A stretch of DNA of 40,831 nt from Deltaproteobacteria bacterium (GTDB lineage Bacteria; Myxococcota_A; Polyangia; Polyangiales; Houyiibacteriaceae), in NCBI GenBank assembly GCA_013151775.1, contig JAADHO010000227.1, positions 1 through 40,831 of the forward strand, written 5' to 3'. Numbering within the stretch: the first letter of the stretch is position 1; every line of letters begins with the position of its first letter. The position numbers were made by a program, and so were the translations under genes. Shown one piece after another: positions 17,801 through 27,973 of the stretch. The notes beneath the pieces were generated by a model. The model was given only the letters and a program-made list of their open reading frames with translations, was not told where the DNA came from and did not search any database.

Positions 17801-20800
17801 GAGCGCCTGACGGTAGCGATCGATCGCCTCCGGCACGTCGTCGAGCTCGCGCTCGAGCAGCTCGCCCGTCCGATGCACGAAGCCCACACGCTCGGCCACG
17901 CTGGGCGCCATGCCCGCGGAAAGCTCCAGGCTCTCGAGCAGCTCGGGCCACATGGCCTGCCGCTCGTAGAGTCGGCCCAGCCCCTCGAGCGCCTGAGCGT
18001 TCCCAGGATCACGCTCGAGCACGAGCCTCAAGGCGTCGATGGCCTCGTGGGGTTGACTGAGTTGGGTCTCGAGCAGCGACGCGAGGCGCAGCCCCACCTC
18101 CACCTGGGTCTCTAGCTCCTGCTCCACCTCGAGCCTGCGACCGAGCACCTGAGCCAGCTCCTCACGGCGCCCTTGCTCCGAGTAGAGCCGGTCGAGGGCC
18201 TCGTAGGCGATCACGTCCGTGTCGTCCTCCATGGTCGCGCGCCGGTAGGTCTCCACCGCCGCCTCGGGATCGCTCAACAGCTCCTCGAGCACGGAGCCCG
18301 CGCGGCGCAGCAGCTCGGCGCGCTCGGCCGGATCATACGAGCGCTCGGTCTTGCGGCTGAGCACATCCACCAGGCCGCGCCAGTCGCCCACCATGGTGTG
18401 CAGCGCCTCGAGCATGTCGAGACCGCTGGTGTCGTCCGGGTCGAGCTCCACCAGGCGCTCGTAGGTCTTGATCGCCGCGCGCGGATCGCCCCGGCGCTCG
18501 TCGTGCACGCGCGCCATGGCGGAGAGCAGGCTCGCGCCCAAGCTAGGATCGTCCATCCCCTCGAGGGCACGCTCGTAGGTCTGAATCCAGCCATCCCAGG
18601 CGTCGAGGGAGCCGGCCAGCCGATCGATCTCCCCGCGGACGGCCTGGTCGTGGGGCTCGGCCACGAAGGCTCGGGAGTAGGCGTCGAGGGCGCGCTCTGC
18701 GTCCGAGCCGCGCTCCTCGTGGAGCCGACCCACCTCGGCCAGGAGCTGCGCCCGATCCACGGCGTCATCCGCCATCTTCGCCTGCGCCTCGAGCACGGCG
18801 ACCAGCTTTCGCCACTCGTCCGCGGCGCGATAGAGCGGCTCGAGCAGGCGCGTGATGCGCAGGCGGTGCTCGTCTCCGACCACCAGCTTCTCGAGCAGCT
18901 CGATGGCCTCGGCGTGGGCTCCGTCGGCCTGCACGATCTCCTCCAGCAGATCGATGGCGCCCGACTCGTCACGCAGGCGTGTGGCCATCAGCTCCGCGAG
19001 GGAGAATTTCAAGGCGTGGGTCTCCTCGAGCCCCTCGGCCTCGTCCACCCGGAAGGCGAGGTGCTCACCCAGCTCTTGCCAGCGCTCCGCGGACGCGAGC
19101 AGACGCCCCCGAGCGTCCGCGGCCTCGCGCGAGCTGGGCTCGACCAAGAGGGCCTCGCGCCAGGTGTCGAGGGCGCCATCAGCGTCCCCGAGGCGCTCCT
19201 CTTGAAGCTGCGCCGCCAGGCGCAGCAGCGCCGCGCGCTCAGGCTCCGTCCCGGACACCTCCGCCCGCTCACGGTAGAGCGCCAGCAGAGCGTCCCATTG
19301 GTCCGTGCGCTCCAGCACCTCGCGCAGCGCGTCGAAGGCCGCGTCATCCGTCGGGTCGAAGGAGAGGACGCTCCGATACAGAGGCGCCGCCCGGCGTGGA
19401 TCTCCGCCCTTCTCGTCGAAGAGCCGCGCCGCGGTGAAGGCGAGCTTCGCCGTCTCCGGCTCGTCCACACCCACCTCGTCCAGCGCCGAGGCGTAGATCT
19501 CGGCCAGGCGGACCCAGCGGTCGAGCACGCGCGCCAAGCGAGAGAGCGTCTCCCACACCTCGGGGTCGCGGGGATCCTCGCGGAACAGGCGCGCGTAGGT
19601 CTCCATCGCTCCCTCGAGGTCCTCGAGGTAGTCCTCGTGGATCTCCCCGAGGCGGCGCAGCAGCTGCTTGCGACCGTCGAGGGAGCTCTCCGCCAAGAGC
19701 CGCGCCTCGAGGGCGCCCGTGACGTTGGGCCAGTCCATCTTGGCCAAGAACACGCCCTCGAGGATCTCCGCGGCCGTGCCCCGATGATCCTCCGTGGCCA
19801 TCAGCTCTCGCAGCGCCGTGATGCTCGGGGCGTGGTCGGGATCGCGCGCCAAGGCGGCGCGAAAATCGTCCACAGCGGAGTAGGCGTCGTCCAGGTGATC
19901 CACGCGCACACGCCCGAGGGCGTAGCGCAGCCCAGCCTCGTCTCCCTCCGGATCCAGCTCGTCCAGCTGACGCTCGTAGAGGGCGGAGAGAGCCATCCAG
20001 CGATCGGTCTTGGCGTAGAGCCGGGCGAGGGCCTCGTAGGCCTCGGGCCGAGCGCGCTCCGAGAGCACCTCTTCCAGAGCCTCGATGGCCTCTCGTGGAG
20101 CATTCGTGTGCTGCTCGCAGATCTCCGCTTGGCGCAAGAGCAGACCGGCGCGCTCCTCCGGCGAGTCGCTGATCTCCGCCTGTCGGCGCAGCACATGAAG
20201 CAAGGCGGGGTAGTCGCCGCTGGCCGTGTGCAGCGCCTCGAGGGCGTCGAGGGCGGGTCGGTGATCGGGTCGCGCCTCGAGCACCTTGTCGAGGAATTCC
20301 CGAGCCGCAGCCGGATCGGCCAGGCGATCGCGCGAGACCTCCGCCAGGCCCATCAACAGCTCGGTCTGGACATCCGCGTCGTAGATGTCCGCGCTGATCC
20401 CGCGCAAACAGGCGACGTACTCGGCGTGCTTCTCGGACAGCTCCGCCAGGCGCCGGTACTCGACCAACAGGGCGCCGAGATCCGGCTCACCCATGGCTGA
20501 AGGCAGCGCCTCACCCAGCAGCCCGAAGGCCCGGGCGGCGTCCTCGAGGCCCAGCTCCGCCACCTCGGCGGCCCGGCGCAGAGCGGCCAGGCGCTCCATG
20601 GGATCCTGCCCTTGGGCCTGAACCTCGAGAGCGTCGATCAGCTCGGCCCACGCGCCTCGACCCTCGTAGAGCGGAACGAGCACGCGCGCGGCGGCCCCGC
20701 GATGCTCGCTGTCGGGATCCGTGACGATCTCCTCGAGGGCGTTCACCGCCCCGGCGTGATCGAGGCGCACGGCCAACACCTCCCCATAGGTCTCGATGGC

Positions 20801-23286
20801 GCGCTCCACGTCATCCGTGTGGAGCCTCATGAGCTCGGCCGCCGCGAAGCGCAGCTCGGCCGCCTCCTCCGCCTCTTCTGCCTGCTCGATGCGCGTCTCG
20901 AGCACCTCGAGCAGGTCGTACCAGCGCTCGCTCTTGCGGTAGAGCCGCCCGAGGGCGTCGAGGGTCTCCGCGTCCGCTCCGAAGCGTCCGAGGAGCTCGT
21001 TGTAGGCCACGATGGCGTTCTCGATGTCGGCCAGGCGCTCTTCGTAGACGCTGCCGACACGGCGGCACAGGCGCCGCTGCTCCTGCTCGTCGCCGGACGC
21101 CTGCTCCATGGAGGAGAGCACGCCGATCAACTTCTGCCACTGCTCTCCTCGCGTGTAGAGCCGCTCCAATGCGCCCAGGGCGGCCACGTCTGCGGGATCG
21201 TCGTCGAGCCGGCGGCGGTGAGCGGCGATCGCGTGATCGACGTCGTCGAGGGTGGTCTCGTAGAGTTCGGCCAAGCGCAGCAAGAGCGCGCCCCGCGCCT
21301 CGGGCTCCGCCTCGAAGCGAGCCTGCCGCTCGAGATCCTCCGCCAGCGCGTCGTAGCGCTCCGCCGCGAGGTGAAGCCGCTCGAGGGCGCGTGAGGCGGC
21401 GACCACGGGCTCGGCGTTCTCTGGATCCGCCGCGATCAAGCGCGAGTAGGCGGCCTCCGCCTTGGCCGCGTCTCCCACGGAGTCGTCCCACACGCGCGCC
21501 AACTCCAGCAAGAGTTCGGCCGCTAGATAGGGCGAGTCGCCGACGCCCTTCACCGCCCGCTCGAGCACCTCCGCCCGCTCACGCTGAGCGTCACGGATGG
21601 CGGCGAGCCGCGCGAGCTCCTCCCGCGGACCGGGATCGGCGGGATCAGCCTCGAGGGCGCTCGCGACAGCAGCGAAGGCGCCGTCGAGATCGTGCAGTCG
21701 ATCCTCGCGCAGGCGCGCGATGCGCATCGACAGGCCCACACGGGCGCCCACCTCGGAGACGTCCTCGAGCTGAATGTCGAGCACGCGGGCGAGCTCGGCC
21801 CATGCCCCCTGCCCGTCGTAGAGAGGCTCGAGGATGGACGCCACCCGCTGCCGTTGGGACGGCTCTGAAGACAGACGCTCGAGGGCCTCCTGCGAGCGCA
21901 GGTGCGTCGGGTTCGTCTCCAACACGCGCTCGTAGCAGTCCACGGCCTGTCCGGGATCGCCCAGGCGCTGTTCGTAGATCTCGCCGAGCTCGTAGGTGAT
22001 CTCGAGGGCGTCCTGGCCCTCCGCGCGCTCGAGTTCCTGACCCATCAGCGCCACCAGATCGCGGAAGCGCTCCGTCCGACGGTAGAGCCTGTCCAAGGCC
22101 CGACGGCTGGCCGAATGCTCCGGGTCGAGCTCGAGCACGTCTTGGTAGGAGCGAATCGCCAGCTCGGGATCGTCGAGCAGCTCCTCGAAGAGGAAGCAGA
22201 CCTGAAGCAGCAGCTCGAGCTTCTGCTCGCCGTCCAAGGTCTCGGCGATGCGGTTGCGATAGAGCAGCTGCAACTCGTCCCAACGCTCGCCGTCGGTGTA
22301 CAGCTCCTTCAGCGCCAAGAAGGCGCGCTCGTCGAGTGGATCCGCGGCCAACACCAGCTTGTGGTAAGGCTCCGCGGCGGATCTCTCCCCGAGCACGATG
22401 TCGTAGAGTTCGGCCACCCGGCGCGAGAGCTCGGAGCGCGCGCGATCGGTCAGATCGCCAGCCTCGATGGCCGTCGCCAGAGCGGTCGCCAGAGCCTCGT
22501 GGGTCTCGGCCGCGTCGGCGGCCACGGAGAGACGCCCCCAGATGCTCTCGTCCTCGGGCCGATCCAAGAAGGCCGCCTCCAGGGCCGAGTAGGCGGCCGC
22601 CGGGTCCCCGAGCTCGGTGGCCGCGAGGTCCGCCAGACGCAGGTTGAGGTCGCGCTTCTCTTCTTCGTCGCGAGTGACCCGCAGACGCGCCTTGAGCAGC
22701 TCCGAGAGCTTCCCGTACTCGAGGCGAGCCTCGTAGGCGGGCTCGAGGATCCTGCCGATGGCCTCGCCGCGGCTCTCGTCCGCGTCCCGCAGGGCCTCGA
22801 GCCCGGCCGCGGCCTCGACGTTGGTCGGATCGAGCTCGAGCAGCTCCGCGTAGCACGACTCCGCGCCGATGGAGTCACCCAAGCGGGTCGCGAGCAGATC
22901 GGCGAGACGCAGCCTCGAGCTCACGGCCTCCTCCGCCGTGGCGTCCTCGACGCGTCGGCGCAGCACGCTCACCACCTCGTCCCAGCGCCCCGCGTCCACG
23001 GCCAAGCGATCGAGCGCGGCCAGCGCCTCGGCGTCGCCGGGGTCGAGTTCCAAGAGCGCCCGGTGGGCCGCGGCCGCGCCGTCGAGATCTCCCAAGGTCG
23101 CCTCGCGCAGCTCGGCGAGCTCGCGCAGCAGGGCGCGCCGCGTGTCGTCGTCTTGCGCACGCTCGAGCTGACGCGCGAGCAGCTGCGAGAGGGGCTCGAA
23201 CTGTCCCTCAGCGCGGTAGATGGTGGCCAGCGCCTGCACGGTCTCGGCGTCGCCAGGAGCCTGCTCCAGGATGGCCTCGAGCTCAC
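14825..23286 (-). CDS. giant TPR solenoid protein, 3' part (downstream of a frameshift)
   Basis: About 2,819 residues of the solenoid. The only ATG/GTG/TTG start near the beginning is a GTG at 23239, with no ribosome binding site before it, and the frame stays open upstream to the frameshift. The sequence is a string of about 35 copies of a roughly 72-residue module, each with a TPR-like helix pair, the marker LGD...A...Y...L..DP..A, and RW.EL..VL.RR. The end is four simpler TPRs (LGDIAAHEGDDRKARSMLERAVAED) and no membrane segment or signal peptide. TPR solenoids act as protein-protein scaffolds; the partner is unknown. It lies 6 bases from the aminotransferase gene. Very similar DNA repeats may cause assembly errors here. 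Confidence 0.9.
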
Positions 23287-26022
23287 GGCCTCCTCCGGTC
23301 CGAGGCGCTCGGCCGCAACGCTCGCGATCCGGCGACGCAGCGCCATGCGCTCGGCGTCGTCGTCGGTGGCGTCCACGCGACTCGCCAGCACCTGCGAGAA
23401 GGGCTCCCAGGACCCGGCCGCCGCGGCCGCGCTCTCTAGGCGCTCGAGCACGACGGGCTCCGTGGGCGCGATGGCGTAGGCGCTGCGGGCCCAGCCGAAG
23501 GCCGCCGCCTCGTCACCCAGACGGGTGAGACAGAGCTCGCTCAGCCGATGGAGCTGCTCGATGCGCTCTTCCCGAGGCGTCTCCTCGGTCTGAGCGCCGA
23601 GCAGCACCTCGTGCAGACCCACGAGGCGCGCCCACTTCTCGTCGCGCTCGTAGATCGGGACCAGGGCGCGGGCCGCGTCCACGTTCTTGGGCTCGACCGA
23701 GAGGATGCGCTCGTAGTTGCGAAAGGCACGATGCGCCTCACCGATGCGCTCCCGGTAGATTTCCGCCGCGCGGAAGGAGAGCCGCACCTTCAGATCCACG
23801 TCCTCGGTGCGCTCGGCGGCGGTGCCGAGCACTTCCACCAAGCCCTCCCAATCGCCGCGCTCGGCGTACAGGGCCTCGAGGGAGGTGAAGTCTCCGGCCG
23901 CCACATAGGCCTCGCGCAGGGTGCGCATGGCGCGGCCGTTCTTGGGATCCACCGCCAGGATGCGCTGAAACGCGGAGGCGGCCTGCTCGGGCGCGTCGAG
24001 ATGCTCTGCGTAAATGCCGCCGAGCTTGGTCAACACCCGCACCCGCTCCTTGTCGTCGCCCTCGTCCTTCACCCGGAGCTCGAGAGCGCGCGCCAGATTG
24101 GGCCAGTCCTTCTCGCGCTCGGAGAGCTTCTCGAGGGCCGCGAGGGCGCCTTCGGTCTCGGGCGATTCATCGACGATTTCACCCCAGAGGGTGATCGCGT
24201 CCGATTGACGATGAAGCCTGTCGCCGGCTAGACGCGCGAGCTCCACCTTCAGCTCGAGGGCCGCGCTCGCGTCCTCAGCCAGACCGAGCTCCTTCTCGAG
24301 CACATCGAAGAGCGGCTGATAGGCGCGCTTCTTGGTGTAGATGGTGCGCAGCTGCGCCAAGGCCGCGCGGTTGTCCGGCTGCACCTCGAGGATCGCCTCT
24401 AGGGGCTTGGTGGCTTGGTTGTAGTTGGCGAAACGCTCGAGCCAGATGTGGGCCACGCGCTCGAGCAGCACGACCTTCTCGGCCACCTCCTCGGTCGCCT
24501 CCGCGCGCCTCATGAGCACCTGGATCAGGTCGTTGTGGCGGCCCATGGCCTCGTAGGTCTCGCCCAACTTCTCGAGCGCGGGCAGGTCGCCGGGAGCCAG
24601 CTCGAGGATGGCGTTGTAGGTGTGCACGACCATGGTCTCGAGAGCGAGGTGATCGCGGTAGATCGGCACCAGCTCCCTCAAGAGCGTGACCTTGCGTTCG
24701 CCTTCGTCCTCGCCGAGGGCCTCGATCTCGGCCCGCATCACCTCGACCAGCGCGTTCCACTTCTCGGCCCGCCGGTAGAGGTCCGTCAGCGCGGCGCGCG
24801 CCTCGAGGTTGCCCGCGTCGATGCGCTGTACGGCCTTCCACGCGTCGATGGCGCGCTCCAATGTGGCCTCCGTCTCGGAAGCCTGCCGCGCGAGCTCGAG
24901 GGCGAGCTCGAGCTTCTCGTCAGCGCCACCGGCGACCCGCTGCGCGTCGGCCAGGATGGTGAGCAGTCGAGGGCGCTGCTCGTCAGTGGCGAGAAACTCA
25001 CGATAGAACGACAGCATGCCAGCATTGCCCGGATCGATCTTTCGCAGGCGACCGAAGTAGGGCTCCGCCGCCTCGGGCTGCTCGCGGATACGCCAATGCA
25101 CCATGCCGAGCTGAAGCAAGATCCCTCGCTCCTGTTCCAGCTTCTGGCGTGAGCGCAGGGCGTCCTCGTAGAGCGACACCAGGCTGTCCCAGTCCTCGGA
25201 CTCCGTGTAGTGCGCCACCAGAAAGCTCATGGCCTCGTCGTGACCGGGGGCGAACTCGAGCACGTGGCAGTAGGCGTCGGCGGCCTTGGCGGCCTGCTCG
25301 AGCTTGTGGGCGTAGAGCCGCGCGGCCACCAGGAAGAGGTTGAGCTTGTCGTCGCGGCCTCGCGCGGCCCCTCCCGCCTTCATCAGCACGGCGGCCTCGT
25401 CCTTGGAGCGATCACGCGCCCGCAGGGTGACGCAGTAGAGGCGGGCGGCGCGCACGTCGCCGGGATCGGAACGCAGCGCGTCGCGGAAGAGCTTGTCGGT
25501 CTCGCGCGCCTTGCCCTTCTGCCGGTACTGCCACACCAAGGATCCGGCTCGCACGAGGAACGAGGTGCGCACCGTGGCGTCGGACGCGTCCTGCGCCTCC
25601 TCGACGAAGCGATCGGCGATGCGCCTCCAGCTCTCGGCCATCTGCTCGAGCTGCTCGAGGGCCTGCTGCACGCCCTCGTCCTCCGGGCGCACCTCGAGGG
25701 CCAGACGGTAGGCCTCGACCGCGCGGGTGGGCTCGAGCAGCTCCTCGTGACGCAGACGCCCTAGCTCCTTGAGCAGCGCGAAACGAAAATCGGGATCGTC
25801 CCCCGTGAGCCCCTGCTCGATCTCGATCAGCCAAGCGACCGCCTGGGCCTCCCCGCGGCGCTCGTGCTTGGCCCGCGCGGCCTCGAGCAGACGCAGCGGG
25901 GCCTCGCCCATGCGCTCGGGATCGCCGCTCTGAATCGCCTCGGAGAGCCCGTCGAAGGCCTCGCGATCGAGCGGATCGCGCTGCAACATGCCGAGGTAGT
26001 GGGAGACCGTCAGTGACGCCAT
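22969..26022 (-). CDS. giant TPR solenoid protein, 5' part (frameshifted C-terminus)
   Basis: The start is ATG 26022 (MASLTVSHYLGML), with AGGTGA five bases upstream; an in-frame start at 26049 is less likely. Residues 1-912 (26022-23287) are clean TPR modules, about a dozen. After AERLGPEEA the frame turns into Ser/Arg/Pro-rich sequence of the shadow type and stops at 22969. The natural continuation RELEAILEQAPGDAET lies in the next frame, where the 3' part begins. The two parts together would be about 3,730 residues. No signal peptide or membrane helix, so a cytoplasmic scaffold is likely. As sequenced the gene is broken, unless the sequence is wrong. Confidence 0.88.
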   Translation of the reverse strand: MASLTVSHYLGMLQRDPLDREAFDGLSEAIQSGDPERMGEAPLRLLEAARAKHERRGEAQAVAWLIEIEQGLTGDDPDFRFALLKELGRLRHEELLEPTRAVEAYRLALEVRPEDEGVQQALEQLEQMAESWRRIADRFVEEAQDASDATVRTSFLVRAGSLVWQYRQKGKARETDKLFRDALRSDPGDVRAARLYCVTLRARDRSKDEAAVLMKAGGAARGRDDKLNLFLVAARLYAHKLEQAAKAADAYCHVLEFAPGHDEAMSFLVAHYTESEDWDSLVSLYEDALRSRQKLEQERGILLQLGMVHWRIREQPEAAEPYFGRLRKIDPGNAGMLSFYREFLATDEQRPRLLTILADAQRVAGGADEKLELALELARQASETEATLERAIDAWKAVQRIDAGNLEARAALTDLYRRAEKWNALVEVMRAEIEALGEDEGERKVTLLRELVPIYRDHLALETMVVHTYNAILELAPGDLPALEKLGETYEAMGRHNDLIQVLMRRAEATEEVAEKVVLLERVAHIWLERFANYNQATKPLEAILEVQPDNRAALAQLRTIYTKKRAYQPLFDVLEKELGLAEDASAALELKVELARLAGDRLHRQSDAITLWGEIVDESPETEGALAALEKLSEREKDWPNLARALELRVKDEGDDKERVRVLTKLGGIYAEHLDAPEQAASAFQRILAVDPKNGRAMRTLREAYVAAGDFTSLEALYAERGDWEGLVEVLGTAAERTEDVDLKVRLSFRAAEIYRERIGEAHRAFRNYERILSVEPKNVDAARALVPIYERDEKWARLVGLHEVLLGAQTEETPREERIEQLHRLSELCLTRLGDEAAAFGWARSAYAIAPTEPVVLERLESAAAAAGSWEPFSQVLASRVDATDDDAERMALRRRIASVAAERLGPEEAVSSRPSWSRLLATPRPCRRWPPSTALRDSSSPSRSCSRVSSSVRKTTTRGAPCCASSPSCARRPWEISTARPRPTGRSWNSTPATPRRWPRSIAWPWTRGAGTRW

Positions 26023-26091
26023 CGTTTCACCTGCCGTCCCGGGACCCACGGCGGGGCGAGCGAGCGCGCTCGAATCAGGCCGTTTGCCGGA

Positions 26092-26122
26092 CGTAAATGA
26101 CCGGAAAAAAACAAGATTTACG
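26092..26122. promoter_or_regulatory. inverted repeat upstream of the giant TPR gene
   Basis: CGTAAAT (26092-26098) and ATTTACG (26116-26122) are a perfect 7-bp inverted repeat with a 17-base spacer, in an AT-rich island inside GC-rich sequence. It lies 70 bases upstream of the TPR start. On the minus strand a TATACT box (26129-26124) sits just upstream of the repeat; no good -35 was found. The repeat could be an operator near the transcription start. Confidence 0.4.
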
Positions 26123-26271
26123 AAGTATAAGGCGCGCCCTTGACCGGGCTCGGCGATGGTACCGGCGGGCGCCTCGGGCGATCAAGAGAAGACTTCGATC
26201 GCGGGGCAGATCCTGTGCTCGGCGCCGCTCCCCGGCTCGACACGGGAGCGCGGCTCAGCCGGCGCTCTCGG

Positions 26272-26949
26272 CTAGAACGCCATCAGGTATCCGGACCATC
26301 CGAGGGCGGCGAAGGTGACGACGCCGGCCGCGAGGTGGACGGTGGAGAGGGCGCGGAGCGTGCTGTAGTTGTTGGCGCGATCGATGCCGAAGCGCGCGCC
26401 GTTGGCGATCACGAAGCCGAGCCCCATCTGCACCGCCATGCCGATCAGGTGCACCCAGCGCAGCAGCTTGTGCAATCTCAGGCGCCGCGCGAAGGCGCCT
26501 CGACCTTCGTCCAAGCCGCCCGGATCGGGCATGGCGACGGCCAAGCTGAAGGTGGTCGTGTAGAGGGCGAAGGTGGTCAGCCCCGACAGCAGGTGCAGCC
26601 ACGGAGTGCCCGAACATTGGCCCTGCCCGAAGGTGGCGTGACCGCGCGCACAGGGGTTATCCCTGCGGCTGGCGAAGGCCCCATAGAGGTTGCGGTACTG
26701 GATGATGCCCAGCGCCAGCGTGCCGGCCATGGCGGCGAAGGTGCTGATGCCGAGGATCTTGTGCACACCGGCCACCCGCTGCCGCTGCTCCATCAGCTCA
26801 CCGTAAGTGGGCTCGGCGGGCGCGGGGCCACTCGAGACATCCGCGGCCACGACGAGCTCCATGGGAGGCAGTCCTGGATCGAGAAACGCGGGGTCAACGT
26901 GCAGGGAGAGGCCGAAGAGCGTGGCCAGAAGCAAGGCGGCGTGGAGCAT
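26272..26949 (-). CDS. four-helix His-rich membrane protein, possibly cytochrome b561-like
   Basis: 225 residues with a signal peptide-like N-terminus and four membrane helices: about 63-80 (LGISTFAAMAGTLALGI), 115-135 (LHLLSGLTTFALYTTTF), 160-180 (WVHLIGMAVQMGLGFVI) and 200-220 (VHLAAGVVTFAALGW). Histidines sit at or near the ends of the helices (VHKILGI, WLHLLSG, LHKLLRWVH, VHLAAG), which resembles the b-type heme-binding pattern of cytochrome b561-like proteins. Heme binding is inference. It has no near homologous neighbour and ends 249 bases before the TPR start. Confidence 0.75.
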   Translation of the reverse strand: MLHAALLLATLFGLSLHVDPAFLDPGLPPMELVVAADVSSGPAPAEPTYGELMEQRQRVAGVHKILGISTFAAMAGTLALGIIQYRNLYGAFASRRDNPCARGHATFGQGQCSGTPWLHLLSGLTTFALYTTTFSLAVAMPDPGGLDEGRGAFARRLRLHKLLRWVHLIGMAVQMGLGFVIANGARFGIDRANNYSTLRALSTVHLAAGVVTFAALGWSGYLMAF

Positions 26950-27015
26950 GCGCGGATGATTCCACGCAATGGCGGCATCTTCCAGTGCAACGCTCGCGCG
27001 AGTCGGCCGAGGCGA

Positions 27016-27936
27016 TCAGTGGGCCAGTGAGCGGACGCCCGCGACGTGAACCTTGCCCGGGAGTTTCCTGCCCACCAGCGCCTCGGCGACCTGCCCCGCC
27101 TGCCAGAGCTGCTCGAGGTCGATGCCGGTCTCGATGCCCATGCCGTGCAGACAGTAGACGAGATCCTCGGTGGCCAGGTTTCCCGCTGCGCCCGGCGCGT
27201 AGGGACAGCCCCCGAGCCCTCCGACGGCCGAGTCGAAGTTGGTGATGCCCATGCTCAGCCCCACGAGCAGGTTCGCCAAGGCCGTGCCGCGGGTGTCGTG
27301 CAGGTGCAGGGCCAGGCGCTCCGCGGGGATCTCCGCCAGCATGGCGTCGAGGATGCGCCGCGTCTGCAGCGGTGTGCCCACGCCGATGGTGTCCCCGAGG
27401 GAGACCTGATAGCAGCCGCGCTCGAGCAGAGTCTTGGCGAGGCGCAGGGAGTCCGCGATGGGGATCTCCCCTTCGTAGGGACAGCCCCAGACGGTCGACA
27501 CATAACCCCGCACTCGCCCGCCGGCCGCGACCGCGGGCTCGATCACGCGATCGAAGGCGTGCAGAGTCTGCTCGATGGTCTTGTTCACGTTCTTGAGGTT
27601 GTGCGTCTGGCTCGCGCTCAGGAACACCGCCACCTCACCGAGCCCCGCCTGCTGCGCCCGCTCGAGCCCCCGACCGTTGGGTACCAAGGCGCTGAAGCGC
27701 ACGCCCTCCGGCGCCTGGGCCATCTGCGCGACCTGATCCGCGTCGGCCATCTGGGGCACCCACTTGGGCGAAACGAAGCTCGTGATCTCGATGCGCTTCA
27801 GCCCCGAGCGCACCAGCGCCTCGATCAGGCGCACCTTGGCGTGGGTGGCCACCTGGGCCGCCTCGTTCTGAAGTCCGTCGCGTGGCGAGACCTCGTAGAT
27901 GGAGACGCTCTCGGGCAGCTCGTCCAGGATCTTCAT
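27016..27936 (-). CDS. hydroxymethylglutaryl-CoA lyase
   Basis: 306 residues, the family length, from ATG 27936 with AGGAGG six bases upstream. The enzyme cleaves HMG-CoA to acetyl-CoA and acetoacetate, the last step of leucine degradation. Landmarks are the PRDGLQNE segment (Asp20), the SLGDTIGVGTP loop (179-189), HLHDTRG (211-217) with metal-binding histidines, and the signature GGCPYAPGAAGN (242-253) with catalytic Cys244. It is separated by 37 bases from the next upstream gene and could be co-transcribed with it. Confidence 0.96.
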   Translation of the reverse strand: MKILDELPESVSIYEVSPRDGLQNEAAQVATHAKVRLIEALVRSGLKRIEITSFVSPKWVPQMADADQVAQMAQAPEGVRFSALVPNGRGLERAQQAGLGEVAVFLSASQTHNLKNVNKTIEQTLHAFDRVIEPAVAAGGRVRGYVSTVWGCPYEGEIPIADSLRLAKTLLERGCYQVSLGDTIGVGTPLQTRRILDAMLAEIPAERLALHLHDTRGTALANLLVGLSMGITNFDSAVGGLGGCPYAPGAAGNLATEDLVYCLHGMGIETGIDLEQLWQAGQVAEALVGRKLPGKVHVAGVRSLAH

Positions 27937-27973
27937 GGGCGTCCTCCTCGGGCTGAGTTTGCGTCCCCGCGGC

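Noticed and set aside
18173..20500. Plus-strand frame of 775 residues and other long plus frames in the TPR region
   Set aside because: These are antisense shadows of regular TPR codons, rich in Arg, His, Gln and Leu, with no recognisable domain.
23239..23239. GTG at 23239 as a true start for a separate 2,804-residue protein
   Set aside because: No ribosome binding site, it is in the middle of a TPR module, and the frame continues open upstream.
14825..26022. CRISPR-like or tandem DNA repeats in the TPR gene
   Set aside because: The repetition is at protein level; DNA copies are diverged and there are no identical repeat-spacer units.
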